The notes under the pieces are model-generated. The model worked only from the letters and a program-made list of their open reading frames with translations, had not been told where the DNA came from and ran no database searches. 36,418 nucleotides of DNA from a virus. The stretch covers positions 1-36,418 of IMG/VR virus record IMGVR_UViG_3300035698_008001, one strand, 5' to 3'. Each line of letters starts with the position of its first letter. Position 1 is the first letter of the stretch. Shown piece by piece: positions 23,788-30,534 of this stretch. The translations under genes were made by a program, and so were the position numbers.

Positions 23788-24162
23788 CTAAACGAAATTA
23801 TCGTTATAACGCACGTTAACCAATTCAATTGATTTTAAAAATGCCTCAGTTCTTGTTTTGAAGTATTCAGTTTCTATTTTTGAAATCTCTCTTCCCTCGA
23901 TAGATCCTTCAAAACTTAATCCACCATAATGAAATATTGGCTTAGTATAAATATTCAAACCTACAACATCAAACCATTGAACTAAATAACATATTTGAAC
24001 AATTATAGGTATTTCATAAAACATTACCTTATAAGGTGCAACTTCTTGTTTATCTAACCATTTTTCAAAGTCCAATTTACACTTATCTGAAATCGAGACC
24101 GATTTGCTAACCGCGGTTATACAAGATTGTTGCGGTTCGGTATTTTTTGAAACGTCTTTCAT
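23788..24162 (-). CDS. AT-rich accessory protein (second gene of moron cassette)
   Basis: The 124-residue protein has a possible N-terminal polar arm, then KLDFEKWLDKQEVAPYKVMF, a hydrophobic block IPIIVQICYLVQWFDVVGLN and a C-terminal segment YFKTRTEAFLKSIELVNVRY. The last part (S/TR.EA...SIE..N..YN) is a pattern I associate with small accessory proteins of Bacteroidota phages that follow a hydrophobic strand-rich core. No known activity. Its base composition is clearly more AT-rich than the head and tail genes. It is 4 bases downstream of the 211-residue gene, so both are expressed together. Confidence 0.7.
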   Translation of the reverse strand: MKDVSKNTEPQQSCITAVSKSVSISDKCKLDFEKWLDKQEVAPYKVMFYEIPIIVQICYLVQWFDVVGLNIYTKPIFHYGGLSFEGSIEGREISKIETEYFKTRTEAFLKSIELVNVRYNDNFV

Positions 24163-24166
24163 AATT

Positions 24167-24802
24167 TTAAATGTTAGTGTGTGTTTTTGAAGTTGTTTTT
24201 GATCGCGTAACCCACGTATTTAGCGGCCAGTTAATAGCGTTTAATTCCGCGTCAGACCAGTCTATTGCCTGATTATCTTGATCATATTTAACCAGCTCAT
24301 ATTCTTGTCCATCTTCTAAAGCACTCAAATTTACTTTAGAAAAAGCAGCAAAAGCAGTTTGCAAATCAGTAAATTCTTCTTGAACGTCATTAAATCCCTC
24401 GTTATTAAATGTGACGACATATTTAACGTTTTCGTTTGTGTTGTTTTCAACAGACTCGTTCTGATCTACATCTAAAGCTTCTACTGCATTAAAAAAGGTT
24501 ACGAAAGCTAATTTATAAATCTCTATGTTATTGTGTATTTGGTACGCAACACACCAAGCTTGCTTATCTGAAAGGTTCCATTCATTTAAATAGCTTTTTT
24601 GCGCAATGTCCTTAGTAAAGTCATTTGAGTTCTCAGAAACTAACTTCAACAGAATATCACCGTCGTTATTAGAAAGATAAACTTTACTTGATAAACTAAC
24701 TTTATCTACTACCATGTAGGTGTTTGAAAACAAGTTCTTTATTTGAGAAACATTGTTGGTAACTAGTAATTGGTACGTGTCGTTGTTGTTAATATTTTCC
24801 AT
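24167..24802 (-). CDS. AT-rich accessory protein (first gene of moron cassette)
   Basis: This 211-residue protein is the first gene after a strong Bacteroidota-type promoter. It is acidic and asparagine-rich (residues 108-125 are mostly N, E and V), with no signal peptide, membrane helix or recognisable motif. A short WSDAELNAINWPLNTW region ends the protein. The composition and location between early and late operons, behind a promoter similar to the early one, suggest a moron or early takeover protein. No function can be assigned. Confidence 0.7.
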   Translation of the reverse strand: MENINNNDTYQLLVTNNVSQIKNLFSNTYMVVDKVSLSSKVYLSNNDGDILLKLVSENSNDFTKDIAQKSYLNEWNLSDKQAWCVAYQIHNNIEIYKLAFVTFFNAVEALDVDQNESVENNTNENVKYVVTFNNEGFNDVQEEFTDLQTAFAAFSKVNLSALEDGQEYELVKYDQDNQAIDWSDAELNAINWPLNTWVTRSKTTSKTHTNI

Positions 24803-24823
24803 GATGTTTGATTTAAATTGTTA

Positions 24824-24838
24824 TTACTTATTGTTTGA
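24824..24838 (-). repeat. Right copy of 15-bp leader repeat
   Basis: This is the second copy of TTACTTATTGTTTGA. It lies in the leader between the promoter (-7 element at 24844-24851) and the gene starting at 24802. The homologous leader at 23746-23760 suggests that one leader was duplicated when the intervening genes arrived. Confidence 0.75.
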
Positions 24839-24843
24839 TTCTA

Positions 24844-24879
24844 CAAATATACGTCATAACGTATGTTTAAACCAAATTA
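24844..24879 (-). promoter_or_regulatory. Middle promoter with Bacteroidota -33/-7 elements
   Basis: On the minus strand TTG is followed after 21 bases by TATATTTG (24844-24851), matching the TTG-N19-21-TAnnTTTG form of Bacteroidota housekeeping promoters. The -33 element lies in TTTGGTTTAAAC (complement 24865-24876), a 12-base string identical to one in the early operator-promoter, at the same distance (13 bases) from the same -7 octamer. It should start the 24802-23134 operon and may be recognised by the same repressor. Confidence 0.8.
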
Positions 24880-24895
24880 AAACACGTAATAACGT
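24851..24895. promoter_or_regulatory. Two related palindromes over the middle promoter
   Basis: ACGTCATAACGT (24851-24862) and ACGTAATAACGT (24884-24895) are alike and lie 33 bp apart, about three turns of the helix. The first overlaps the promoter just upstream of the -7 element, the second lies upstream of -33. The second is extended to a 9-bp arm hairpin (AAAACACGT) and could also act as a terminator for plus-strand transcripts. A pair of like, phased sites suggests a dimeric regulator, separate from the TTTGGTTTAAAC core. Confidence 0.5.
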
Positions 24896-24953
24896 GTTTT
24901 ATTTTTGTTTATTTTCATTTTTCCTTATTTTACTGGTGCTTTGAGGGTATAAA

Positions 24954-24980
24954 AAAACCCACTAAAATGTAGCGGGTTTC
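24954..24980 (-). terminator. Terminator at the end of the early operon
   Basis: Read leftward, AAACCCGCT and AGTGGGTTT pair around an 8-base loop and are followed by a T-run (complement of the A-run at 24951-24957). It lies about 30 bases past the stop of the last early gene and separates it from the middle promoter. Confidence 0.8.
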
Positions 24981-25006
24981 TGTAATTGTGTAATAAGAGG
25001 TGTTTA

Positions 25007-25270
25007 TTACGTTTTAGAGGCATGTGGCACAGCGCAGCGGCAATGCAAGGGTTGTGTCGTGGGCTGGTCGCGGGTTGTGAACCACCGCCTGATCACATAG
25101 CCACGTGCAATGCTTATGGCGGTAAAGAAGAGCGTAACGGCCACGTTCTGGCCGCCACTGGTGGTTATGCCCACAAGTGGGAACACAGCAAAGGTGGCGG
25201 CAAGTGAGATGCTAAAGCCCACAGCTGTGTTTGTGAGGCTTTCTATGAGTGATTGTTTTTTTGTTTGCAT
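25007..25270 (-). CDS. DUF7220-type two-pass membrane protein
   Basis: The 87-residue protein reads QSLIESLTNTAVGFSISLAA followed by FAVFPLVGI and VTLFFTAISIARGYVIRRWF: two membrane segments with a short turn and a basic exit. This is the DUF7220 type common in phages of many hosts. Its function is not established; it occurs among early or accessory genes and has been considered a holin-like or exclusion candidate only from topology. It is the last gene before the early operon terminator. Confidence 0.8.
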   Translation of the reverse strand: MQTKKQSLIESLTNTAVGFSISLAATFAVFPLVGITTSGGQNVAVTLFFTAISIARGYVIRRWFTTRDQPTTQPLHCRCAVPHASKT

Positions 25271-25660
25271 TTAGTGTCCTTTTATAATTTCATAGCCCGC
25301 TACAGGTAGGTGCTGTAGCTCATTTTCTAATTCCTGAGAAATGGCGTCTACTGTGCCGTCTGGTTGGGTAACGACGGCTGTGTTGTTATCGTACAAGCGT
25401 TGCATGAGTGCCACCGCAGCTTCTAGGGTTGAGATGTCTATGGAGCGGTCGATGTTGCAATCGTCTAGTTCCAGACATATATAGAGGCCTTGTGACTTTA
25501 CCTTGCCTGTGGCAATGTCTATATCGTTTATTACCTCTATAATGCTGTCACCTTGCGATAAATCAAATGACTGGTACGAGATTCCCTCGTCTGTTACTAC
25601 TTCTTGCTCGCTAAAGCCTAGAAATTTAAGAGCGGCTGTTGGTATTATTGGGTGTTTCAT
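25271..25660 (-). CDS. Early-operon protein of unknown function
   Basis: ATG at 25660 (MKHPIIPTAALKFLGF) is preferred to the upstream ATG because the first 13 residues of the longer frame look like leader. The 129-residue product is acidic with beta strands in the first half (QSFDLSQGDSIIEVINDI) and an alpha helix (STLEAAVALMQRLYDNN) near residue 80-96. It stops one base before the DUF7220 gene starts. No family recognised. Confidence 0.7.
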   Translation of the reverse strand: MKHPIIPTAALKFLGFSEQEVVTDEGISYQSFDLSQGDSIIEVINDIDIATGKVKSQGLYICLELDDCNIDRSIDISTLEAAVALMQRLYDNNTAVVTQPDGTVDAISQELENELQHLPVAGYEIIKGH

Positions 25661-25720
25661 TTTATGGTTTTTGATATTAAATTTTGTTAAAAAACGCAAG
25701 TTTATGCGTCTATCTGCTAG

Positions 25721-25915
25721 TTATCGCTCAGCTTGGTAATTGTCGCTTAAAAGATAAAGTCCAAAAAGAAGTAATCCAATTAAAGCTAAAACAATAACTA
25801 GAGATAATATGAAATACCAACCAGTTTGATAAATATTATAAGCAAAACAGCATATTATCATTATTGCGAAAAGTGATACAATTAAGTATCCGATAATTAT
25901 TTTAAATGTTTTCAT
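25721..25915 (-). CDS. Small two-pass membrane protein
   Basis: The 64-residue protein has two membrane segments (about 4-26, IIIGYLIVSLFAIMIICCF; about 33-56, WYFILSLVIVLALIGLLLFG) linked by a short loop and ends with a polar tail. The layout fits a holin or membrane exclusion protein. It overlaps a small cysteine-containing gene by 14 bases. No family is recognised. Confidence 0.65.
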   Translation of the reverse strand: MKTFKIIIGYLIVSLFAIMIICCFAYNIYQTGWYFILSLVIVLALIGLLLFGLYLLSDNYQAER

Positions 25916-26054
25916 TTGTGTTGTGGAATAAAAAGCCGCAGTGAGAACAGCATATTTGCGCTAGTGGCAGGCTTGGTTTGTGTCCGAAAAGACTCGGATA
26001 GTCTTGATTATTTTTTTGTATTTGTTGGCATTGGTCTTGAATTTCTGCCACCAT
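25902..26054 (-). CDS. Small cysteine-rich (zinc-ribbon-like) protein
   Basis: A 50-residue frame runs from ATG at 26054 to a TAA inside the start region of the next gene, overlapping it by 14 bases. It ends with ICCSHCGFLFHNTNENI: CxxC-G followed by a histidine, as in half of a zinc ribbon, after a polar helix rich in glutamine. Short proteins of this kind are frequent in the early regions of Mu-like phages. The position fills an otherwise unexplained gap between two genes, which supports the call. Confidence 0.55.
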   Translation of the reverse strand: MVAEIQDQCQQIQKNNQDYPSLFGHKPSLPLAQICCSHCGFLFHNTNENI

Positions 26055-26085
26055 CGCAAGATATGTGGAACGTTATAGCACATTG

Positions 26086-26292
26086 CTACTTTTTCGTTTT
26101 CAAAGAAGATTTTAACACCAAATCGTAGTCTTCTGGCATTTGAATTAATTTACTCGTTTCAGATAATTTCGCTAAAAAGAACTGTAACATATTGCTTTGC
26201 TCTGGAGTTAATCCAATTTGTAAAATTCTACCATCTTCTGTTTGTTGGATTAATGCAACTGTTCCAACGTCTGCTGTTTCAAATATTGCCAT
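26086..26292 (-). CDS. Small early-operon protein, unknown
   Basis: The frame extends to 26370, but ATG at 26292 (MAIFETADVGTVALIQQ) is the likely start; the longer N-terminus looks like leader. The 68-residue product begins with two beta strands (GTVALIQQTEDGRILQIGL), then helices containing EQSNMLQFFLAKLSETSKL. No family or motif is recognised. The gene is somewhat AT-rich, like the two small genes that follow it. Confidence 0.6.
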   Translation of the reverse strand: MAIFETADVGTVALIQQTEDGRILQIGLTPEQSNMLQFFLAKLSETSKLIQMPEDYDLVLKSSLKTKK

Positions 26293-26437
26293 AATAATTT
26301 TTAGTTTAAATTCCCCGCAACGTGCTATATCAAGTGTTTGGCAAAAAAGCGGGTTTAGTTTATAATTCAAGTTTTGTAATTCTAATTGCGTTTGATGGTT
26401 TTTATGCTAGCCGCATAGATGATGGCAGGATACTTAT

Positions 26438-26872
26438 TTACTGCTCATCGAGCCATCTTTTTTGGTTTAGGTAGGTGTCCGGGTATTGTTTTGCGATGCC
26501 GTTTGATTGCTTTAGGCTTTGGTTGTATCGTTTTATGTAGCGCAGTGCGCCTATCTTATCTACATCGCTGATCTTTTTCCACGCTCTTTCTGTGAGCAGT
26601 TTTTTTTCTTTCTTGCCGTAGGCGTTCCAAAAGGATTCGAAGGACAAGTCTGGCTCGCCTTGGGTTATGACAAAATTTTTAAGCGGCTGTAAAATGGACT
26701 TAAAACGGTTTTCAGAATACGGGAAACGATTGCCTGTAAATAGCCAGTCTATTTGTTTCTGGTCTAGCGCGCCATCTATAAACTCAAAAGCGCGCAAGTG
26801 GCCAGCTGCGTCGTAGGTAAATTTCCACATGACGCTGGTATTTGCGCCTGTTACGGTGTATGTCGTTTCCAT
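26438..26872 (-). CDS. Early protein with a replication-type C-terminal segment
   Basis: The 144-residue protein ends with a pattern seen at the C-termini of phage replication proteins: SFESFWNAYGKKEKKLLTER followed by AWKKI, a helix, and YPDTYLNQKRWLDE. The first half is strand-rich (YTVTGANTSVMWKFTYDAAG). It probably binds DNA or a replication partner, but this region is found in proteins of different roles, so function is open. It abuts the preceding gene without gap. Confidence 0.65.
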   Translation of the reverse strand: METTYTVTGANTSVMWKFTYDAAGHLRAFEFIDGALDQKQIDWLFTGNRFPYSENRFKSILQPLKNFVITQGEPDLSFESFWNAYGKKEKKLLTERAWKKISDVDKIGALRYIKRYNQSLKQSNGIAKQYPDTYLNQKRWLDEQ

Positions 26873-27244
26873 TTACATGCGGTTTGCGATGTTGTGATTT
26901 TTTTTAAATGCTGCGAGTTCGTCTGTATATGCACGCTCGCCCAGTACTGCACGGCATTGTGCAATGCTGATGTAGCCTTTCATAGCGACAAAAGCCTCTG
27001 CCGGTGATTTACCATTGTCTAATAAGTGGTGCGCGCTAGGTTCTGGCAGCGCAAAAAATGCTGGTGCCATTGTCGCCTTGCTTTGCTTGTGCGCCTGCAA
27101 CAAGGTCTTTGCGCCGTTTATAATCGTGTTGCCCAGGCTTTGCACTGCGTTTGCTCGCTGCGCGTCTATGGTGCCGTCTTGTACGCCTCGTAGGGTTTCA
27201 AAAAGAATGCTGTTAAGCTCGTTCAGGTTGTTATTTTTGCTCAT
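26873..27244 (-). CDS. Early regulatory-region protein, unknown
   Basis: The 123-residue protein begins with two helices (NLNELNSILFETLRGVQDGT, then ANAVQSLGNTIINGAKTLLQ), a start known from small early proteins of Mu-like phages in Bacteroidota and Proteobacteria. The C-terminal half has PAEAFVAMKGYISIAQCRAV, which could be a short helix-turn-helix. No enzyme motif is seen. It overlaps the HNH gene by 14 bases. Confidence 0.65.
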   Translation of the reverse strand: MSKNNNLNELNSILFETLRGVQDGTIDAQRANAVQSLGNTIINGAKTLLQAHKQSKATMAPAFFALPEPSAHHLLDNGKSPAEAFVAMKGYISIAQCRAVLGERAYTDELAAFKKNHNIANRM

Positions 27245-27947
27245 GTTTTAAGATTTTAGATAATTTATTGATTAATTTAATTGCTGTTTTTAACGATTCT
27301 GGGCGGGTTGTATTAACTGCTGCCGTACGCCTGGCACTCTCTGCCATGGTAATGAGTTCTAAATTTGCACAGCTGGGGTCGCTGTTTGTAGCGTCGCCGT
27401 CTATATGCCACACCACATAACCGGCTGGGCAGTCACCGTGTTTTAAACGCCAGTAGTGCGGTGCGGCAGGTGTAAAAGTGCCATTTGCTTTTATGTACTT
27501 GCGGTTTTTTTTATAGATGCGCGTCGCACCTTCATGTGCTCTGGTTTTTTCCCACTTTTTTTTGTTTGCACGGTTGTAAACGCCCTGCTCCTTGTACTGT
27601 TTTTTTACCCGTTTAAAACCTGCTGTGCTGCGGGTAAGACCTAGTAGGCTTAACTTTTTGTCTATTTGTTTTTCTTTAAAATGAGCGCCACAAGTCGCAT
27701 TAATGTGTGCGGCAATCGCGGCGTTGCCCATATAGTTTAAGTTATCGCGCAGGCAATGTACTTGCTGCGGTGTCCATTTAGCTTTGTTAAACCGCTTGTA
27801 GCCGTTAGCATAGAGCTGCGTACGGAATGTGGTGGGCTTTACCACGTGTTCCAACTTTAATGCAGTATACAGCTCTGCCTGCGTGCTGGTGTTGTAATGT
27901 TGCGCAATGTATGCGAGCTGCTGCGGGTTAAAAGTAAATGCGCTCAT
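27231..27947 (-). CDS. HNH endonuclease-like protein
   Basis: The 238-residue protein has an HNH_3-type motif near the end: VVWHIDGDATNSD (His181, Asp183, Asn188) and CANLELIT (Asn195). Upstream, residues about 55-104 (WTPQQVHCLRDNLNYMGNAA then IAAHINATCG) look like a Myb/SANT-type DNA-binding unit, doubled by a weaker one at 7-50. Such proteins are either homing-type nucleases or DNA-processing helpers in phages. It lies in frame with normal operon overlaps (4 and 14 bases) and does not interrupt a gene, which argues for a phage function, not a free-standing homing element. Confidence 0.8.
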   Translation of the reverse strand: MSAFTFNPQQLAYIAQHYNTSTQAELYTALKLEHVVKPTTFRTQLYANGYKRFNKAKWTPQQVHCLRDNLNYMGNAAIAAHINATCGAHFKEKQIDKKLSLLGLTRSTAGFKRVKKQYKEQGVYNRANKKKWEKTRAHEGATRIYKKNRKYIKANGTFTPAAPHYWRLKHGDCPAGYVVWHIDGDATNSDPSCANLELITMAESARRTAAVNTTRPESLKTAIKLINKLSKILKHEQK

Positions 27948-28288
27948 GCCAGTAACTCATTTAGGGCAAATTGTACGGTTGCGCACGCGTGGCGATCATA
28001 GCCCAGGGACATGGTAGCATATTGCTGCGCTAACCATTGTTCCAGCACGCTTGCCTCATGATAGGCCATGTTTACCTTGTACTTTTTAAGGTGGTTGGGC
28101 TTGGTTGAGTGGTTTAGGGATGTTTTGATAAGCTTTCGCGAAAGCGGTATAAGTACAGACATGAGCGCACGTTTTTCACGCGCCTGCCCCATGACGTTAG
28201 GCCACATGCGCTCGTCACGCGGGAAGGTGTCGCAAACGGCCTCTAGCGTGGCAGGCCTTAATTTAATAGAGATTGTGAGATCTTGCAT
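27944..28288 (-). CDS. Early protein of unknown function
   Basis: The 114-residue protein is basic with mixed structure. Its middle part (ALMSVLIPLSRKLIKTSLNH) includes the peptide encoded by the GCTTTCGCGAAAGC palindrome at 28132-28145. The C-terminal part (YHEASVLEQWLAQQYATMSL) is helical. It overlaps the next gene by 4 bases. No family is recognised. Confidence 0.65.
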   Translation of the reverse strand: MQDLTISIKLRPATLEAVCDTFPRDERMWPNVMGQAREKRALMSVLIPLSRKLIKTSLNHSTKPNHLKKYKVNMAYHEASVLEQWLAQQYATMSLGYDRHACATVQFALNELLA

Positions 28289-28291
28289 TGC

Positions 28292-28519
28292 TTAATCGTT
28301 AATGGTGCTAGGTAAATAGAGTGTGTGCGTCTTAATGGTGTCGTTGCGCTGCGCGTAGGGCATGGCCTCTAGGGTTAAAATGTGGTTGTGCAGCTGTGCT
28401 ATCTCGCCGCACAACCTGAGCTTGTCATGTACCGCTGGTGGCCTGTGCGTACCCGTAAGGTAGCTAAGCAGCCGCTTGCGCTGGTTTTGTAGCTTTTTGA
28501 GCTGTGCTTGTCGTGTCAT
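28292..28519 (-). CDS. Small basic coiled-coil protein
   Basis: The 75-residue protein is highly charged: a basic helix first (QAQLKKLQNQRKRLLSYL), then a second helix (DKLRLCGEIAQLHNHILTLE). It may bind DNA or form a helical hairpin. No known family; it is kept here because it sits in a tight operon with normal spacing. Confidence 0.55.
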   Translation of the reverse strand: MTRQAQLKKLQNQRKRLLSYLTGTHRPPAVHDKLRLCGEIAQLHNHILTLEAMPYAQRNDTIKTHTLYLPSTIND

Positions 28520-28547
28520 TTTGTCGTGCGGTTTGAGTTATTGTGTT

Positions 28548-28754
28548 TTATAAATTGCGTCCGCTCCGAACGGCAAAGAATGCCACAATAGCTAAGCCTA
28601 AGCATAACATTATAAAAATCGTCAAGGCGAGTTTAAAGCCTTTAATGCGATAATGTGCTGGCGTGTCTTGCTCGTCTAGGACATAGCAGTATACGAGGTA
28701 ACAGTTGCCTATTATGTAGGCGGTAAGTAAGGTGACAAAGATTAAGTGTATCAT
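28548..28754 (-). CDS. Small two-pass membrane protein
   Basis: The 68-residue protein has two membrane segments (about 3-26, LIFVTLLTAYIIGNCYLVYC; about 42-62, LALTIFIMLCLGLAIVAFF) separated by a charged loop (DEQDTPAHYRIKG). This topology fits class II holins as well as superinfection exclusion proteins. In an early operon the second is more likely; I cannot decide from sequence. Confidence 0.65.
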   Translation of the reverse strand: MIHLIFVTLLTAYIIGNCYLVYCYVLDEQDTPAHYRIKGFKLALTIFIMLCLGLAIVAFFAVRSGRNL

Positions 28755-28792
28755 TTTTAAGAGGTTTAAAGGGTTATTAAAAGGGGTTTAAA

Positions 28793-28927
28793 CTAGCAGT
28801 TTATTACTGGTTCTGTGAGGTGTGTGCCGCACAGCGTACAAAACACTACGGTGGTCTCGCAGCATACCACTGCGGCAATTACTTTAATGACGCGGTTTTG
28901 TGGTGGGTGTGAACATGGCTCTGGCAC
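28793..28927 (-). CDS. Small cysteine-rich protein, zinc-binding candidate
   Basis: A 44-residue frame starts with GTG that shares one base with the TAG of the GemA-like gene (TAGTG), a usual coupling. Cysteine and histidine positions are Cys5, His7, Cys22, Cys23, Cys30 and Cys33 (FCTLCGTHL), then His36 and a final Cys. The pattern CxH...CC...CxxC-G.. resembles a small zinc ribbon, as in Mu Com-like and other early phage proteins. No other frame explains the 170-base gap. Confidence 0.6.
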   Translation of the reverse strand: MPEPCSHPPQNRVIKVIAAVVCCETTVVFCTLCGTHLTEPVINC

Positions 28928-29352
28928 TATTTGTAGCGTTTAGAAATCATGCCAGTCATGCCGTTTATGATCGTGGTAAGCTCTGTCGAGCTCATGGATT
29001 TAAGCGGTTTTCTTACGGGCGATTTGTCGCTTTCTAGCCATGCGCCGAGCCTGTCCATGTCGGCGACGCGGCCGTAGGTCGGGTGGCGTTTGTCCCAGCC
29101 CAGTTGTCTGGTGAGCGACACCACCTTCATGTGCTGCACGTTGCGCTTGTTAAAGATGCCGTAGGCATGCGCCTTTTTGCTGTGTGGCTTCTGGCCTAGT
29201 TTTTCTAGTATCAAATTTGCCTGGTCAAAATTTAAATCGCTGCAACTGGTCTTGCTGTTATCGTCTGTAGCCCACTGCACAAATTCCTCTTTAAGGTCGC
29301 GTGTCGGGGCGTTAATGTGTATTAATTGCTTTTGGGATTTTGTTGCATTCAT
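28927..29352 (-). CDS. GemA-like (Gp16/DUF1018) early protein
   Basis: The 141-residue protein has the layout of Mu GemA: an N-terminal helical region with SCSDLNFDQANLILEKLGQK, then MKVVSLTRQLGWDKRHPTYG, RLGAWLESDKSPVRKPLKSM and a final helix TELTTIINGMTGMI. Mu GemA affects host supercoiling and gene expression early after infection. Position in the early operon between replication-type and regulatory genes matches Mu. Sequence identity to Mu GemA itself is low by eye, so the call rests on motif order and place. Confidence 0.65.
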   Translation of the reverse strand: MNATKSQKQLIHINAPTRDLKEEFVQWATDDNSKTSCSDLNFDQANLILEKLGQKPHSKKAHAYGIFNKRNVQHMKVVSLTRQLGWDKRHPTYGRVADMDRLGAWLESDKSPVRKPLKSMSSTELTTIINGMTGMISKRYK

Positions 29353-29600
29353 GTTTTAAGTATTAAAGTGTGTTTTTAAGCCCATCCCCAGCCCTTCCAG
29401 TATGGGAAGGGAACTGTAAGGACAGTGCTATTTGTGGCATAGCTGCCGATTTTCCTGTGATTGTGGCTATGAATTAAAGCAGCACCATTGACATGTTTTA
29501 GAGGTGAAATTTTACGGCGTTACCTCTAAACACGCATCACAGGCGCATCTACTGAATCAACAGCATTTTGTACCGCTGCACCGCCTTGCAGGCGGGTACG
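29353..29600. other. Non-coding gap in the early operon with hairpins
   Basis: No convincing frame longer than 25 codons is seen on either strand. The gap holds a 7-bp arm hairpin (CCCTTCC at 29392-29398 with GGAAGGG at 29405-29411) next to CCCATCCCCAG, similar to a short repeat I have seen between genes of other Bacteroidota. A second structure at 29581-29609 has three arms that can pair in two exclusive ways. A small RNA or processing site is possible. Confidence 0.45.
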
Positions 29601-29756
29601 TTACCCGCCTACTGTCCTTAAGTGTTTAGAGAAAGTCCGGGCTTCCTCGCTTGTAAGTTCCTCTGTCTCGTGCCACTTTCCATCGCTATCGCGGTAACAA
29701 AAAATGTCATTTACCGTGTAGGTGTCTGCGTCTATTTCCTTAATTATTGTTGGCAT
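29601..29756 (-). CDS. Small acidic early protein
   Basis: A 51-residue frame reads MPTIIKEIDADTYTVNDIFC and then YRDSDGKWHETEELTSEEAR before a short basic end. The strand-turn-helix look (YRDSDGKWHE, then EEARTFSKHL) is that of a small ordered protein. It starts 2 bases before the stop of the upstream membrane-protein gene, and its own stop lies in the 29591-29609 hairpin. No family is recognised. Confidence 0.6.
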   Translation of the reverse strand: MPTIIKEIDADTYTVNDIFCYRDSDGKWHETEELTSEEARTFSKHLRTVGG

Positions 29757-29757
29757 T

Positions 29758-29871
29758 TTACAGGGTGTTTTCGTCGTTATTACTTCTTTCCTCTTCCCTG
29801 TAAACGCCTATCGCGATTACGATAATCACGGCTACTGCCATGCTTATAATTGCTAGATCAAATGTGTCCAT
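29758..29871 (-). CDS. Very small membrane protein
   Basis: A 37-residue frame begins MDTFDLAIISMAVAVIIVIA and continues with IGV, a single membrane helix, then an acidic tail (REEERSNNDENTL). It starts three bases after the DUF3164 gene stops, with a downstream gene coupled to it. Short single-pass proteins with acidic ends occur in early operons of several phages; function unknown. Confidence 0.55.
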   Translation of the reverse strand: MDTFDLAIISMAVAVIIVIAIGVYREEERSNNDENTL

Positions 29872-29873
29872 GG

Positions 29874-30530
29874 CTACAGGCTTGAGAAGTTTAACAAGAT
29901 GTTGTCCCACTTGCCGTCGGCCGCTTTGCGCTTGAACTCATAGCCGTAGCCTTTTAAGTGGTTGCCATAAGACTGCTTAATCAATCGCAGCCCTTCTTGC
30001 CAGCGCTCGTCTTCAAAGCGCGACTCGTGCTTAAACAAGTCCATAACTCGTGCAAATTCTAAGTCGCCTTTTTCATTGCGCTCAATAAAGGTCATCAAAA
30101 CCTCGTATGTGTCTATGTCACGCTTCTTAATGGTGTCACCTAAGAAGTCTTTAATGAGCTCTACCGCCTTTGCGGCGCGCTCGTCCCAAACAGGCTCTGT
30201 GTCGCGGCGGCGAGTAACGCGCAGCGCGCCATTTTCGGTAGTGATTGAGAAACCGCCCTTGCTATTGCTGCGCAGCTTGCCATAGTGGGCTAGTTTAACG
30301 GCATGCTCTTCCATACGAGCGTGGCACAGTGTTTTAAGATTGGTGAGTTGCTCATGCACGTCTACCACGTCTGTGATGATGGCATTTATCATTTTGTCAC
30401 GTGCTTCTACATAGGCGCGTTGCTCGCGCTCTTGGTTTGTTTTAGTTGATTTGCGCTTAGCGGCCAGCATGGCCTCTAGTTGCTCTTCGGTAAGTTCTGA
30501 AACTTGCGGTGTGTCTGTTGTGTTGCTCAT
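29874..30530 (-). CDS. DUF3164 family protein
   Basis: The 218-residue protein shows the DUF3164 features: a coiled, charged start (ELTEEQLEAMLAAKRKSTKT), KMINAIITDVVDVHEQLTNL, then KLRSNSKGGFSITTENGALRV and a DTEPVWDERAAKAVELI segment, ending with SRFEDERWQEGLRLIKQSY. The family is typical of Mu-like phages and is found between transposition and GemA genes. Its role is unknown, perhaps in replication or host modulation. Confidence 0.85.
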   Translation of the reverse strand: MSNTTDTPQVSELTEEQLEAMLAAKRKSTKTNQEREQRAYVEARDKMINAIITDVVDVHEQLTNLKTLCHARMEEHAVKLAHYGKLRSNSKGGFSITTENGALRVTRRRDTEPVWDERAAKAVELIKDFLGDTIKKRDIDTYEVLMTFIERNEKGDLEFARVMDLFKHESRFEDERWQEGLRLIKQSYGNHLKGYGYEFKRKAADGKWDNILLNFSSL

Positions 30531-30534
30531 GGTT

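Noticed and set aside
25916-26128. 70-codon plus-strand frame
   Set aside because: It opposes the operon and its antisense holds the cysteine-rich 50-residue frame, which is better placed and has overlapping coupling with its neighbour.
27231-27947. Free-standing homing endonuclease inserted in a gene
   Set aside because: Neighbouring genes are intact and overlap it by 4 and 14 bases, so it looks like a resident operon gene.
29360-29441. 25-codon minus-strand frame in the early-operon gap
   Set aside because: Its codons run through the CCCTTCC hairpin and a CCCATCCCCAG repeat-like sequence, and it has no operon spacing or conserved pattern.
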